DNA of 64,000 nucleotides from Bremerella volcania (lineage in GTDB: Bacteria; Planctomycetota; Planctomycetia; Pirellulales; Pirellulaceae). Both the position numbers and the translations under genes were made by a program. Location: the NCBI RefSeq assembly GCF_007748115.1, contig NZ_CP036289.1, forward strand, positions 2,046,001 to 2,110,000, written 5' to 3'. The notes under the pieces are model-generated. The model saw nothing but the letters and a program-made list of their open reading frames with translations. It searched no databases and was not told the DNA's origin. The first letter of the stretch is position 1. Each line of letters starts with the position of its first letter. This document shows positions 1 through 9,686 of the stretch, in pieces.

Positions 1-566
1 CTGAGCAAACGGAAGTGGATGCCCAGCGCCTGGGTGTGGGCACCTTCTTTTTTAAGCAGCGCGAGCGCGCGTTCGTAAAGTTGAATGGCTCGTTCGGTTT
101 GGCCATCTTCCAGACAGTACTGAGCGACCCGCTGCAAGGCATCGGCCGTCATCGTCATTTGGTTTTCCGCCAGCAGAATGGCATACCGCGATGCGATTTC
201 GTTTCGCTGCAGCAGAAAACCAAGTCGCACGATCTCTTGGAGGATGGTGGCCGAGCCGGGGCTTAGGCGGTAAGCGCGTTGATAGGTTTCCAGGGCGCCG
301 GCTACGTCGCCGCGATGATCTTGCAGGCGGGCCTTGGTCAGCAGCGTCGTCAGTTGAAGACGATTCTCGGCCGATTCGTTACGAGGGGTTTTCTCGATCA
401 ACGGTTCCGGCAACTGAGAAAACGGAAGTTCATCTTTGCCACGGTTGGAGGCGACAACTTCCTCGGCCGAGGAACTTTCGGCGGCGGCCAGTGACCTTGG
501 GATGACGCTGCCTAGAACGAGAGCCGCAAACAGCGGCAGCATCCATGAAGATGGACGAAGTATCAT
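1..566 (-). CDS. TPR-repeat protein with signal peptide (3' end outside the window)
   Basis: Minus-strand frame open from an ATG at 566 to the window edge, about 188 codons, with no stop seen. The first 28 or so residues (MILRPSSWMLPLFAALVLGS, then an Ala-rich stretch) look like a Sec signal peptide, so the product is probably exported or periplasmic. From about residue 70 the sequence turns into helical pairs typical of tetratricopeptide repeats, for example ALETYQRAYRLSPGSATILQ and RAIQLYERALALLKKEG, spaced as in TPR units. TPR proteins act as protein-protein scaffolds; no enzyme motif is visible. The start was chosen for the signal peptide directly after it. Plus-strand frames here are shadows. 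Confidence 0.75.
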   Translation of the reverse strand, partial: MILRPSSWMLPLFAALVLGSVIPRSLAAAESSSAEEVVASNRGKDELPFSQLPEPLIEKTPRNESAENRLQLTTLLTKARLQDHRGDVAGALETYQRAYRLSPGSATILQEIVRLGFLLQRNEIASRYAILLAENQMTMTADALQRVAQYCLEDGQTERAIQLYERALALLKKEGAHTQALGIHFRLL

Positions 567-711
567 AGGACCCTCAACCGGGCGAGGAGTGGATGAATCG
601 ATTCGGCAGCAGGTTTAGATCTGCTGGGGATCGGTTTGCCATGAATTCTATCCTGGACGGGGGAAATGGTCCAAGATGAAACCTGCCACCTCGTTCGGGT
701 GAGGAGCAGTT

Positions 712-1638
712 CTATTTAGGCTTCTTTTTGGTGATTCGCGTCGACGTTTTCTTCGTTGCGGCCTTTTTGGTGGTCGACTTGGTGGCCTTCTTCTTGGCGG
801 GTTCGGCCTTGGCCGTTTTCTTGGTGGCAGCCTTCTTAGTGGTCGACTTGGCGGCCTTAGTGGGAGCGGCCTTTTTGGTGGTGGCCTTCTTGGTCGTCGT
901 CTTCTTCTTCGGAGCCGCTGCTTCCTTAGCGGGGTCTTCCTTCGGTGCTGGCGGTTCTTCGCTTACCCGTTTAGGGAAACGCGACTTGGCGTCGGGGGCG
1001 ATTTCCAAAAGCAGGTCACGAATCTTCTTCGAGAACGGTGCATTCTGGAAATCTACGGCCAGTTCGTGGACCATGTCGGAGAACTCGACCCCCTTGGTTT
1101 TGGGAATGGCCCGCTCCATGCCGGGGATGGCCTGCTTTTCGAGTTCTTTGTCGGTGATCGCACCGAGGACAAACATCAGATTCAACAGAGCCCGATCGAC
1201 CGGGATCGAATGGCCGCCGAGGCCGTGCTGGGTGACGTACCCGACCACAAATGGCGTGGCGCCATACTTTTCGATGCTGGCGACGGCCTTGCCCTGGTTC
1301 CCCTTCTTCAGGCCTTCCAGGTCGTAGGTGTAGATGGCCTCGAAAATGTTTTGCAGCAGCGTCTTTACACGCGTCGCGGCAACGTCCGGCATCGGGTGCT
1401 TGGCAAACATTTCGGCCAGTTCGGGAACGCTCGTCACGCGGACTTCGTTCCAGTCGAAGTACTCGCTTTGAAGCGTGCCGTAGCATTCTTCGGCGACTTT
1501 ATGCGGGGCGTTTTCCAGGATGGCGGAAAACACGAGTTGCTCGAGGATCGACCGTTTGTCAGGACCGGCGGTCGTGTAATGCTTTTTGACGATCTTGTGG
1601 CAAGCGGTGAAGACGTTTGCTCGGTTTGCTGCGGCCAT
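712..1638 (-). CDS. HhH-GPD/endonuclease III-like protein with lysine-rich histone-H1-like tail
   Basis: 308 residues from the ATG at 1638. Residues 1-220 are helical. The segment around 135-160 (GLGGHSIPVDRALLNLMFVL) resembles the part of endonuclease III/HhH-GPD glycosylases that carries the catalytic Asp (D148 here). No 4Fe-4S cysteine cluster is seen, and a full helix-hairpin-helix match could not be confirmed by eye. Residues 243-308 are an extreme Lys/Ala/Thr tail built of repeats such as STTKKAATKK, like histone H1/HU-type tails, so DNA binding is likely. A longer frame reaches 1773 but overlaps rbfA and lacks the typical composition, so the ATG at 1638 is preferred. It follows rbfA on the same strand and may be co-transcribed. 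The DNA-repair function is inferred. Confidence 0.7.
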   Translation of the reverse strand: MAAANRANVFTACHKIVKKHYTTAGPDKRSILEQLVFSAILENAPHKVAEECYGTLQSEYFDWNEVRVTSVPELAEMFAKHPMPDVAATRVKTLLQNIFEAIYTYDLEGLKKGNQGKAVASIEKYGATPFVVGYVTQHGLGGHSIPVDRALLNLMFVLGAITDKELEKQAIPGMERAIPKTKGVEFSDMVHELAVDFQNAPFSKKIRDLLLEIAPDAKSRFPKRVSEEPPAPKEDPAKEAAAPKKKTTTKKATTKKAAPTKAAKSTTKKAATKKTAKAEPAKKKATKSTTKKAATKKTSTRITKKKPK

Positions 1639-1702
1639 GGCGTTGTGTGAAGTCTCTTGGTTGTAATGGGCGGGATGAAAGGCAAACGGATTCGCGGGAC
1701 AA

Positions 1703-2128
1703 CTACGAAGACTCGTCCGAGTCGTCGTCTTCCGGTTCCCAATCTTCGTCTGCCAGTTCCTCTTCCGAGACATCCTCGTCTTCCGACGGCGGCAGAACTT
1801 CCTTCAGAATGCGGCTGACTTCCAGCGACTGCTTTACCCCCTTGTCGATCTCGAATTCGAGTTTCGGGATGTAACGCGTGTCGATACGGTCCTTGATGCA
1901 CGACTGCAGGAAGCCGGCCGAGCGGCGGAGACCATTGAGGCAGAGTTGCTGCTTCTTTTCGTCTCCCATGATGGAAACGTGGACCTTGGCACTGCGCATG
2001 TCGCCCGCCACTTCCACTTTGGTTACCGTCACGTCTTTGACGCGCGGGTCGCGCAGCTGCGTCAGGATTGCCATGCTGACAACTTCCCGAATCGCAGATG
2101 CGGCTTTCAATGTTCGACGAGACGCCAT
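1703..2128 (-). CDS. rbfA: Ribosome-binding factor A
   Basis: 141 residues. RbfA binds the 30S precursor and helps mature the 5' end of 16S rRNA, a KH-type cold-shock and ribosome-assembly factor. The sequence shows the family pattern: an N-terminal [20 protein letters not shown] helix, then [26 protein letters not shown] and a helix ending [20 protein letters not shown]. The C-terminus is an acidic tail ([20 protein letters not shown]) longer than in E. coli. The ATG at 2128 has AAGGA four bases upstream; an in-frame ATG ten codons earlier is less well placed. It lies 39 bases downstream of infB in a nusA-infB-rbfA block. Confidence 0.93.
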   Translation of the reverse strand: MASRRTLKAASAIREVVSMAILTQLRDPRVKDVTVTKVEVAGDMRSAKVHVSIMGDEKKQQLCLNGLRRSAGFLQSCIKDRIDTRYIPKLEFEIDKGVKQSLEVSRILKEVLPPSEDEDVSEEELADEDWEPEDDDSDESS

Positions 2129-2167
2129 AGGTCCTTTCCCCGTAGTTAGGGGCATCAAGAGGGGTGT

Positions 2168-5083
2168 TTAGCTTTCCAGGGTACGAGCGAATTCCTCGAC
2201 CTTGAAAGCTTCGAGAATGTCCCCTTCCTTGATGTCGTTGAAGCCCGAGAGCTTGATACCGCACTCGTAGCCTTCGCGGACTTCCTTGGCATCGTCCTTT
2301 TCTCGTTTGAGCGAATCCAACGGATAGTCGCCGATACCACGTCCGTCGCGGTTGACCCGGATCCGGCAACCGCGTTCGATGATGCCGCCCAAAACGCGGC
2401 AACCGGCGATGGTACCGATACGGCTGATCGAGAACGTTCGCTGAACCAAGGCGCGGCCCAGTTCCGTGACGCGGGACTCGGGCTTGAGCTGACCTTCGAG
2501 CAGCAGTTTGATGTCTTCGGTCACCTTGTAGATGATGTCGTAACGGCGAATTTCCACGCCGCGATCATCGGCCAGGCTACGTGCCGCTTCATCCGGAATG
2601 ACGTTGAACGCCACGATGACCGCATTCGAAGCGGAAGCGAGCGTCACGTCGGCCACGGTCACACCACCCACGGTGGCCTGCATCACGCGGACCTTGACTT
2701 CGGGGTGATCGAGCTTGTCGAGTTCTTTCTGAATCGCCTCGATCGAACCACGCGTGTCGGCTCGCAAGATGATGTTCAGGTAGACGATGCCTGCGTCGTC
2801 GCCGGCCAGGTTGCCGGATTGCAGACGTTCCTGGAATTGCTCGAACGAAACCTTGACGGTGTGGCCACCGAGCTTATCGGCGCGGCTGCGGTCCGATCGC
2901 ATTTCGGCGATCTCGCGTGCATCGGCGATGTCTTTCAATACGTAGAACTTCTCGCCGGCGGCAGGAGCTTCGTCGAAACCGGTGACGTTGACCGGGGTCG
3001 AAGGAGCGGCTTCTTCCAGACGCTTGCGGGCGTCAAGCGTATCGTACATCGCTTTGACACGGCCAAAGGTACTACCGCAGACGATCACGTCGCCTACTTT
3101 CAGGGTACCGTTGTTGACGATCAGCTTGGCAAGCACGCCACGATCCGACTCTTGTTCGGCTTCCAGGCAAACGCCGACCGCGTCGCGGCTGGGGTTGGCT
3201 TTGTATTCGTGGATTTCGGAGGTCAGCAAGATGGTTTCCAGCAGCGCGTCGACCCCTTCGCCGGTGATGGCGCTGGTCTTCACCACTTCGACGTCACCGC
3301 CCCATTCGGCCGGCAACAGGCCATGCTGCGACAACTGCTGCAGGGCTCGGTCGGGATTGGCACCGGGGACGTCCATCTTGTTGAGTGCCACGATGATCGG
3401 TACTTCGGCCGCTTTGGCGTGGCTGATGGCTTCTTCCGTTTGCGGCATCACACCGTCGTCGGCGGCCACAATCAGCACGGCAATGTCGGTCACGTTGGCA
3501 CCACGGGCACGCATTTCGGTAAACGCTTCGTGACCCGGCGTATCGACGAAGGAGATTTTCTTGTCTCCCTTGTCGACGATGTAGGCACGAATGTGCTGGG
3601 TGATCCCGCCGGCTTCGCCGCTGACGACGTCCAGGCCGATGATCTTATCCAACAGCGACGTTTTACCGTGGTCGACGTGACCCAGGAACGTAACCACGGG
3701 CGGACGTTCGGCCAAATCGTTTTCGTCGTCGACCTGATCCTCGATCTGCGAGATGAGGGTGTCTTCGATCGACTCCGGTTCTTTGATCTTGAGATCGACG
3801 CCATGTTCGGCTGCGATCAACTCGGCCGTTTCGGCATCGAGAGTGGCGTTGATGGTCACCATCTGGCCGAACGCCATGAGCGTCCGCTGGACGGCTTGGG
3901 CGGGCAGGCCGGTCGCTTCGGAAAACTCACGCAGCGTGCATGGCAGTTCCAACGCGACGTCCGTTTTACGTGGTGCAGCCGTCGAAATCTTGGGGCCTGA
4001 CTTTTCGCGACGGGGGCGCTGACGGCGACCGCGCGTTTCGTCCCCTTCATTCATGTCGGCCGAGATCGACTTGGAACGCTTGCGGCCCTGGGTTCGCGCG
4101 TCGCGGCTGCCGGCCATGCCAGCCATCCCGGTCGACTTGCCTTTACCCTTACCTTTGCCCTTGGCTGGTGCCTCGGCGTCATCACGAACTTCGACTACTT
4201 CTTCAAAGTCTGCCGAGGATTTGCGATCCTTGGACTTACGCTTCTTCTCGTGCAGCTTGGTGAATTCTTCAAGCGGTGCTTTCTGCCCCTTCTTGGCGCC
4301 TTTGATGGCTTCCTTGGGGAGCTGCATGATCGGCTTTTGAGCGGCCGGCTCTTTCGATTGGGTCGGCTGCTTCGGGGCCGGAGCGGTCGGCATCTTGGCG
4401 ATCTTGACGACCGGCGTCACCTTCTTGGGCTTCGGCTTGGGCTTGTCGCGATCGTCTTCTCGCTTCGGACCACTGCCACCGCCGAGGGTGCGAACTTTAC
4501 GCTGCGAGCCGATGGCGATGTAGTCGCCGCGGCGAATGCTGCGAACTGGGGCGTCCTGATCCGCTTCCTCTTCAGGCTTGGCCTCTTCCTGATCGTCAGC
4601 CTGCCCCGACTGGGCATCGGCAGCCGGCTTTTCGGCAACGACTTCAGCTGGCTCAGCACCCTTTTCCGCATCAGGGGTTTGAGCGGCTTCCTTCGCGGAA
4701 ACCGGCGTCGATTCTTCCTGGGCGACCGCTGCGCTTTCGTCCGCTACTTCTTCCTCGTAAGACGATTGCGATTCATCCTCTTTGGGACGCATCTTGTTGC
4801 CCAGAGGACCGCCAAGAGTGCGGATTCGCGAGGGCTTGGCCGGCTGGACCGGGCGTTCCGGGCGCATCGGTTCGTCGACGGCTGATCGGCTTTGCGAGCC
4901 GCGGCCGCCTCCGTCGCCACCAGAGTCCTTGTTCATGAAGGCCTTGACTTTGACGAGTTCGTCATCGTCCAGGCTGGCAAGTGCAGACCCCTTCCCGGTA
5001 ACGCCTGCACGGTTGCAGATGTCGACGAGTTGCTTGCTATCTACCTGAAGTTCTTTAGCTAACGCGTAAATTCGTATGGGCAC
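2168..5083 (-). CDS. infB: Translation initiation factor IF-2
   Basis: Initiation GTPase that brings fMet-tRNA to the 30S subunit and drives subunit joining. With the GTG at 5083 the product is 971 residues and starts [20 protein letters not shown], the classic IF2 N-terminal domain. A long charged linker follows (Lys/Glu/Pro-rich, including a GKGKGKGK run). The G domain carries GHVDHGKT at about 468-475, then VDTPGHEAF and NKMD. Domains II to IV follow. The GTG at 5083 has AGGAAGG six bases upstream. A second in-frame GTG at 5143 gives 20 more residues but lacks a convincing ribosome site, so 5083 is preferred. It lies between nusA and rbfA. Confidence 0.95.
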   Translation of the reverse strand: MPIRIYALAKELQVDSKQLVDICNRAGVTGKGSALASLDDDELVKVKAFMNKDSGGDGGGRGSQSRSAVDEPMRPERPVQPAKPSRIRTLGGPLGNKMRPKEDESQSSYEEEVADESAAVAQEESTPVSAKEAAQTPDAEKGAEPAEVVAEKPAADAQSGQADDQEEAKPEEEADQDAPVRSIRRGDYIAIGSQRKVRTLGGGSGPKREDDRDKPKPKPKKVTPVVKIAKMPTAPAPKQPTQSKEPAAQKPIMQLPKEAIKGAKKGQKAPLEEFTKLHEKKRKSKDRKSSADFEEVVEVRDDAEAPAKGKGKGKGKSTGMAGMAGSRDARTQGRKRSKSISADMNEGDETRGRRQRPRREKSGPKISTAAPRKTDVALELPCTLREFSEATGLPAQAVQRTLMAFGQMVTINATLDAETAELIAAEHGVDLKIKEPESIEDTLISQIEDQVDDENDLAERPPVVTFLGHVDHGKTSLLDKIIGLDVVSGEAGGITQHIRAYIVDKGDKKISFVDTPGHEAFTEMRARGANVTDIAVLIVAADDGVMPQTEEAISHAKAAEVPIIVALNKMDVPGANPDRALQQLSQHGLLPAEWGGDVEVVKTSAITGEGVDALLETILLTSEIHEYKANPSRDAVGVCLEAEQESDRGVLAKLIVNNGTLKVGDVIVCGSTFGRVKAMYDTLDARKRLEEAAPSTPVNVTGFDEAPAAGEKFYVLKDIADAREIAEMRSDRSRADKLGGHTVKVSFEQFQERLQSGNLAGDDAGIVYLNIILRADTRGSIEAIQKELDKLDHPEVKVRVMQATVGGVTVADVTLASASNAVIVAFNVIPDEAARSLADDRGVEIRRYDIIYKVTEDIKLLLEGQLKPESRVTELGRALVQRTFSISRIGTIAGCRVLGGIIERGCRIRVNRDGRGIGDYPLDSLKREKDDAKEVREGYECGIKLSGFNDIKEGDILEAFKVEEFARTLES

Positions 5084-5343
5084 TTTGGCCTTCCTGCTGA
5101 GTTTACTTGGGGTGACCCTGAGGTTGATTACCTCACGAGACACCTGTTACCGGGACCCATAATCCTACGTCCCGCCAATTATTTTGCCAACCACGAGCCA
5201 ATTTGCTAATCGTTACAATCGCAACTTGGCGAATCCGGCAGCTCGCACACGAGTGCGGCCATTTGCCCGATTCGTTTCGCTAGTTGGAACTCATCGGGAA
5301 AGGCCTCGCTGCCGAGGGGATACGATTTGGGGGCTCCGCTCAA

Positions 5344-6558
5344 TCATTGCGCGGAGCCGTCTTTAAGCTTCTCATCACGAATACGGCGACGCTCGGCTTC
5401 CATGGCCTTTTCGGCCTCTTCCGCCTTTTGTTCCGCCATATCGCGAATGTGTTCAACTTGTTCTTCCGTGTATTCACCCATTTCCATCATGGCGTCGGTT
5501 TCGATGACTGAGAGATCGTCATAGGAAAGGAACCCTTCCCCCACGAGCTGCTCGGCCACTTCGTCGGTGATGCCTTCGATGGAGCTGAAGCCGGTCACGG
5601 CGCGTTCGATCTGCTCTTCGAGTTCTTCGCGGAGCATGATCTCGATGTCCCATCCGCATAGCTTGCTGGCCAGGCGGACGTTTTGCCCTCGGCGACCGAT
5701 TGCCAGGGAAAGCTGATCCTCGCGAACCAGAACGATGGCACGACCCATCATCTGGCACAGAATCACTTCCTCGACCTCGGCAGGCTGAAGAGCATTGGTG
5801 ATCAGTTCTTGCGGATTTTCGCTCCAACGAACGATATCGATCCGTTCGCCGGCGAGTTCATCCACGATGTTTTTAATGCGGTTCCCGCGAACACCCACGC
5901 AGGCACCGACGCAGTCGACGCGCTGGTCCGAGCTATCGACGGCTACCTTACTGCGGTAGCCGGGCTCGCGACTGATGTTGCGGATTTCGATCACGTTTTC
6001 GGTGATTTCCGGGATTTCCTGTTCGAACAGGCGTTCCACGAACTTCTTATTGGTACGGCTGAGAACCACCTTCACGCGGCTTCCCTGCTTGCGCACCTCG
6101 AACACAACCGCGCGCACACGGTCATTCGCATGGAACGATTCACCAGGAATTTGTTCGCTGCGAGGCAGAATCGATTCGACGTTATCTAGGGTGACGATCG
6201 TCGCGCCCCCTTCACTGCGATGCACGACGCCGTTGACCATCTGGCCGATCAGTTCGTCGTATTCTTCGTGCAGTGCGTCGCGTTCGGCTTCGCGAATCTT
6301 TTGGATGATGACTTGTTTGGCAGTTTGCGCACCGATACGGCCCACCGTTTCTTCCGGGTCCATGGGTGCGCCATCGATGGTCCCGCTGATGGACCCATCT
6401 TTCCGATCGATGTTGATCACGACCTCGGCGTCTTCGGAGTGGTACTTGCGCGAAGCCGATACCAATGCCGATTCGATCGCCTGGAAGACGATTTCCTTGT
6501 CGATCTTTTTGTCCCGGTGAATCGCGTCAACGATTCGCAAGACTTCAGACGGATTCAT
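5344..6558 (-). CDS. nusA: Transcription termination/antitermination factor NusA
   Basis: 404 residues. NusA binds RNA polymerase and RNA to modulate pausing, termination and antitermination. Visible parts in order: the N-terminal RNAP-binding domain ([14 protein letters not shown]), an S1-like domain with [20 protein letters not shown], then tandem KH domains with [20 protein letters not shown] and [20 protein letters not shown]. The C-terminus has one helix-hairpin element ([20 protein letters not shown]) and a charged coiled tail. It is shorter than E. coli NusA (495), which has two acidic repeats. infB starts 260 bases downstream. rimP, usually upstream, is not here; an ABC ATPase sits there instead. 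Confidence 0.95.
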   Translation of the reverse strand: MNPSEVLRIVDAIHRDKKIDKEIVFQAIESALVSASRKYHSEDAEVVINIDRKDGSISGTIDGAPMDPEETVGRIGAQTAKQVIIQKIREAERDALHEEYDELIGQMVNGVVHRSEGGATIVTLDNVESILPRSEQIPGESFHANDRVRAVVFEVRKQGSRVKVVLSRTNKKFVERLFEQEIPEITENVIEIRNISREPGYRSKVAVDSSDQRVDCVGACVGVRGNRIKNIVDELAGERIDIVRWSENPQELITNALQPAEVEEVILCQMMGRAIVLVREDQLSLAIGRRGQNVRLASKLCGWDIEIMLREELEEQIERAVTGFSSIEGITDEVAEQLVGEGFLSYDDLSVIETDAMMEMGEYTEEQVEHIRDMAEQKAEEAEKAMEAERRRIRDEKLKDGSAQ

Positions 6559-6682
6559 GAGTCCTTCACTTTCAACGATGGGTGCTGCCTGGGGTGCACT
6601 TGACTTGATGAGCCAAGGGGTCGCAGCCTGGGCAGGCTTACTTGCGGCAATTCACCGCGGATATCCAAATTGTAAGGCGATC

Positions 6683-7894
6683 TCAGTCTCGCCCGGCGGG
6701 CGATAGACGAAGACCTGTTGCTACGTCAAACCAATGCAGCGAGTCGGCCCTGAATGCCATCGGCACGGGCCGAGCTTCCAGGTCGCCGCTTAACATGGCG
6801 CCGTTGGCTTTGGCCGTGATACGTGGCAGCTCTTCACTGCCAGGTGTCTCGCCAGGAAGACGAATATGGACGTAGCCCGTATCTCCCAGCGATTCGACCA
6901 GTTCGACCTGTCCGCGTCCTGCCTGGGGGCAGTCGGCAGAAGACTCCTCGGTTAAAAGGATGTCTTCCGGGCGAACTCCAAGGACTATTTTCCTCGAACT
7001 GCTTGGTTTTAACTCGGGACGCTGGTTGGCACTCACTTTCAACTGCACGCCGGAAGCGCGGAATTGAACCTGGCCATTCTCTTCAACCAACTCACCCTCG
7101 AGCAAGTTCATGCCAGGGGTTCCCAGGAAGCTGGCGACGAACCGATTGGCAGGCTTGTGGTAAACCTCGCTCGGCGAACCGACTTGCTGGAGAACTCCTT
7201 GGTCCATCACCGCGATCCGATCTCCGAGCGTCATCGCTTCGACCTGATCATGGGTGACGTATATCATCGTCGCACCAAGGCGACGGTGAAGTTCTTTTAA
7301 TTCTCGTCGCATCTCCACGCGAAGTTTCGCATCGAGATTCGACAAAGGCTCATCAAACAAAAAGGCAGCTGGCTGTCGCACAATAGCCCGCCCTAGGGCT
7401 ACCCGTTGACGCTCCCCGCCCGAAAGCTCTCGCGGGTAGCGATCCAGCAGTTTGCTGATTCCCAACGTGCCGGCCACCTGGTCGACCTTGGTCGGAATCT
7501 GCTGATACTGCTTTTCACGCTCTGCCGCGCTTTGGGCATCTTTCAAGCGTCGCCACAGACGAGAAACAATGTTCCCTCCGTAACGAAGCTGCAGACCGAA
7601 CGACATGTTTCGTCGCACCGTCATGTGGGGATACAACGCATAGTTTTGGAAAACCATGGCGATGTCCCGATCTTTCGGCGAGACGTGGGTGACGTTTCGG
7701 TCCCCGATGGTGATCACACCGCCGGAAACATCCTCGAGACCGGCGATCATCCGCAGCGTGGTCGTCTTTCCACAACCACTGGGACCCACCAGTACCAGGA
7801 ATTCCTGGTCGGCGACCTCTAAATTCAACTCACGAACAGCAGCAACCGTGTCGGAAAATCGTTTACTAACTTGATTTAGAACGACTTTCGCCAT
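6683..7894 (-). CDS. UgpC/MalK-type ABC transporter ATP-binding protein (orphan)
   Basis: 403-residue cytoplasmic ATPase subunit of the sugar/glycerol-3-phosphate importer class. Walker A is GPSGCGKTT (37-45), the Q-loop Gln is at 83, the signature LSGGERQRVALGRA starts at 157, Walker B is FLFDE (178-182), and the switch His lies in YVTHDQVEAM. The C-terminal third has the TOBE/regulatory fold (GVRPEDILL). Between the Q-loop and the signature, about residues 104-136, is an extra basic helical insertion (RLWRRLKDAQSAAEREKQY) not usual for MalK. No permease or binding-protein gene is nearby, so it probably serves permeases encoded elsewhere. Substrate unknown. Confidence 0.88.
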   Translation of the reverse strand: MAKVVLNQVSKRFSDTVAAVRELNLEVADQEFLVLVGPSGCGKTTTLRMIAGLEDVSGGVITIGDRNVTHVSPKDRDIAMVFQNYALYPHMTVRRNMSFGLQLRYGGNIVSRLWRRLKDAQSAAEREKQYQQIPTKVDQVAGTLGISKLLDRYPRELSGGERQRVALGRAIVRQPAAFLFDEPLSNLDAKLRVEMRRELKELHRRLGATMIYVTHDQVEAMTLGDRIAVMDQGVLQQVGSPSEVYHKPANRFVASFLGTPGMNLLEGELVEENGQVQFRASGVQLKVSANQRPELKPSSSRKIVLGVRPEDILLTEESSADCPQAGRGQVELVESLGDTGYVHIRLPGETPGSEELPRITAKANGAMLSGDLEARPVPMAFRADSLHWFDVATGLRLSPAGRD

Positions 7895-8076
7895 GATCGC
7901 CTGCTGCCGCTATGTGCTTCGCTCGTTTACCAAACGGAAAACGGCTCTCAAAATGAAAGCCGTCCTACATGCTGAACTTAGTGGCAGTCACAATCCCGTT
8001 AAGATATCGGCTACCCCCGCGAGTGTCAACCAACTCAAGTACCGGATGAGCGTTTCGGCCAATCCGCTGAAATCGA

Positions 8077-9387
8077 TTAAACTCCGCGAATCGCGATTGC
8101 CGAGGCCTGCCCTTGAGGGCTGAAATTCAGGCTCACGAATACCCCATCTGAGGTGATCTCCTGGGGTTCGGCCGATACCTTCAGTTGGCACTTCGGGTCC
8201 GGGGTCGAATAGCCCAGGGTGCCCGGCAGCGACTTTTTCTGCTGGGCGAGCAAACTACCAATCACTTCTATGACGCCGCAACCTGCTCCGAGGTTACCGA
8301 AATAGCTTTTCAGGGCGACCACTGGGACCTTTTGGGCATGATCCCCCAGGAACTGCGTGAGACCGGCGGCTTCGTCCCAGTCCGATTGCTCGCTGCCCAA
8401 GCCGTGGGCGTTGATGTGCTGAATATCGCCTGGTTGGATGCCCGCATCGCGGCAAGCGACCGACATCGCATTACCGATGGCTGTGGCACGGTCAGGCGTG
8501 CGATCAGCCTTCCAGCCGGTGCAAATCGCTTGACCGATGACTTCCCCCAGGATTTTGGCCCCCCGGGCCTCGGCGTGTTCGAGCGATTCGAGAACGATCG
8601 ATCCGGCGCCTTCGCCGATGATCATTCCCTTTCGGTTCAAGTCAAACGGCAGGCATTGGCCGCTCAGTTCGTCCGAGCCCTTGGCGATCGGGTCTTGAAG
8701 GTACGAGTGGCAAGTGCGGGTTTCATGCACGCGGGTACCCGTCGAGCCAGCCACGATCACGTCAGCATGGCCGCGGGCGATCGTCATCATCGCTTCCCCC
8801 AGGGCCGCCCCAGCCGAAGCTTCCCGCAGCGTAATCGAGTTATTCGGGCCGCGCATGTCGTTGAAGATGGCGACGTGGCTGGCCGGCATGTTCGGCAAGT
8901 ATTTGAGCAACCACAGCGGTGTGATCTCCGGCAGGCCCTTCTCGGCCCACTGCTCGAATACGAACTCGTTCGAGCCGTTGAGGCACGCGGCGGTCGCTTT
9001 GTCGAACTCTTCCGGAATGGTCATCATGTAGTCGGAACCGAAGATGACGCCCGAACGTTCTGGATCGTAGTCACCCATTGCCAGGCCGCTGTGCTGCAAG
9101 GCACGTTGCGCGGCGGCGACCCCCATTTGTATCTCGCGGCACATGACCTTCAGGTTCTTGCGGATCGACCGCATCTGGTTCTTATCGACTTCGCCAAAGT
9201 CGGAGATATTACCCGTGAAATCGAGGGCTTCGCCGGCATATGGCGAAGGTAACGCATCGGCTGGCAAGCTCTCGATCTTGCGGATCCCGGAGGTGCCCGC
9301 TTCCAAAGCTGCGGAGAAGGTGTCCAGATCCATCCCTAGGGGGCTGATCTGACCCATACCAGTAATGACGACTCGTCTCGATTGCAT
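8077..9387 (-). CDS. Beta-ketoacyl synthase homologue lacking the catalytic Cys (chain-length-factor-like)
   Basis: 436 residues from the ATG at 9387 (MQSRRVVITGMGQISPLGMD). The thiolase fold of FabF-type synthases is clear along its length. The position of the acylated Cys (FabF TAC163A) reads REA190SAG, an Ala. The His of NAHG is kept (H328) and the Lys too (K360), but the second active-site His (FabF GH340) is Asn365 in SYFGNLGAG. By family knowledge such a protein cannot condense normally. It may act as a chain-length factor, a decarboxylating partner, or a subunit of a heterodimer with the intact FabF 2.7 kb upstream. A longer frame to 9510 exists but adds non-homologous sequence. The role is inferred. 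Confidence 0.85.
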   Translation of the reverse strand: MQSRRVVITGMGQISPLGMDLDTFSAALEAGTSGIRKIESLPADALPSPYAGEALDFTGNISDFGEVDKNQMRSIRKNLKVMCREIQMGVAAAQRALQHSGLAMGDYDPERSGVIFGSDYMMTIPEEFDKATAACLNGSNEFVFEQWAEKGLPEITPLWLLKYLPNMPASHVAIFNDMRGPNNSITLREASAGAALGEAMMTIARGHADVIVAGSTGTRVHETRTCHSYLQDPIAKGSDELSGQCLPFDLNRKGMIIGEGAGSIVLESLEHAEARGAKILGEVIGQAICTGWKADRTPDRATAIGNAMSVACRDAGIQPGDIQHINAHGLGSEQSDWDEAAGLTQFLGDHAQKVPVVALKSYFGNLGAGCGVIEVIGSLLAQQKKSLPGTLGYSTPDPKCQLKVSAEPQEITSDGVFVSLNFSPQGQASAIAIRGV

Positions 9388-9686
9388 TCGTACGCCTATC
9401 GACACCGGGCAAACTAGGTTGTGCCTAGGGTGTTGGGGATTTTTAATGGTGACCCAAAATTTTAGGCCACTAGGGCGGCACTGTCGATGGGAGCCAGCCG
9501 CTGCCCCCACGCTGACGAAGGGCGTCCAAGTGCCGTAATGCCAATTGGATCGCTCGAATCAGAACCGCAAGCATCCCCAGTGCGAGATGCGCGGAAAGAC
9601 TTCCTTGGGCCCGCGTACTTATGAAATCGGAATCTGGCAGCGGACTCTTCACGCCGATTGCCAGAATGCCACCTGTTGGGGGATTG
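9388..9686. other. Intergenic region without a supported gene
   Basis: 299 bases between the secretin-like gene and the KS-like gene, both on the minus strand. A minus-strand frame of 81 codons (9470-9715) fills part of it but overlaps the end of the upstream gene, lacks a ribosome site and has no recognisable motif. The region probably holds the leader of the KS-like gene. No terminator hairpin with a T tract was seen. Confidence 0.4.

Noticed and set aside
2705-4000. Plus-strand frame of 431 codons
   Set aside because: Fully antisense to infB, no family motif; a GC-rich shadow.
5084-5143. Upstream GTG start of infB at 5143
   Set aside because: The GTG at 5083 has AGGAAGG at good spacing and gives the conserved IF2 N-terminus; the longer version adds a non-conserved leader.
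8185-9252. Plus-strand frame of 355 codons
   Set aside because: Antisense to the ketoacyl synthase homologue; no motif.
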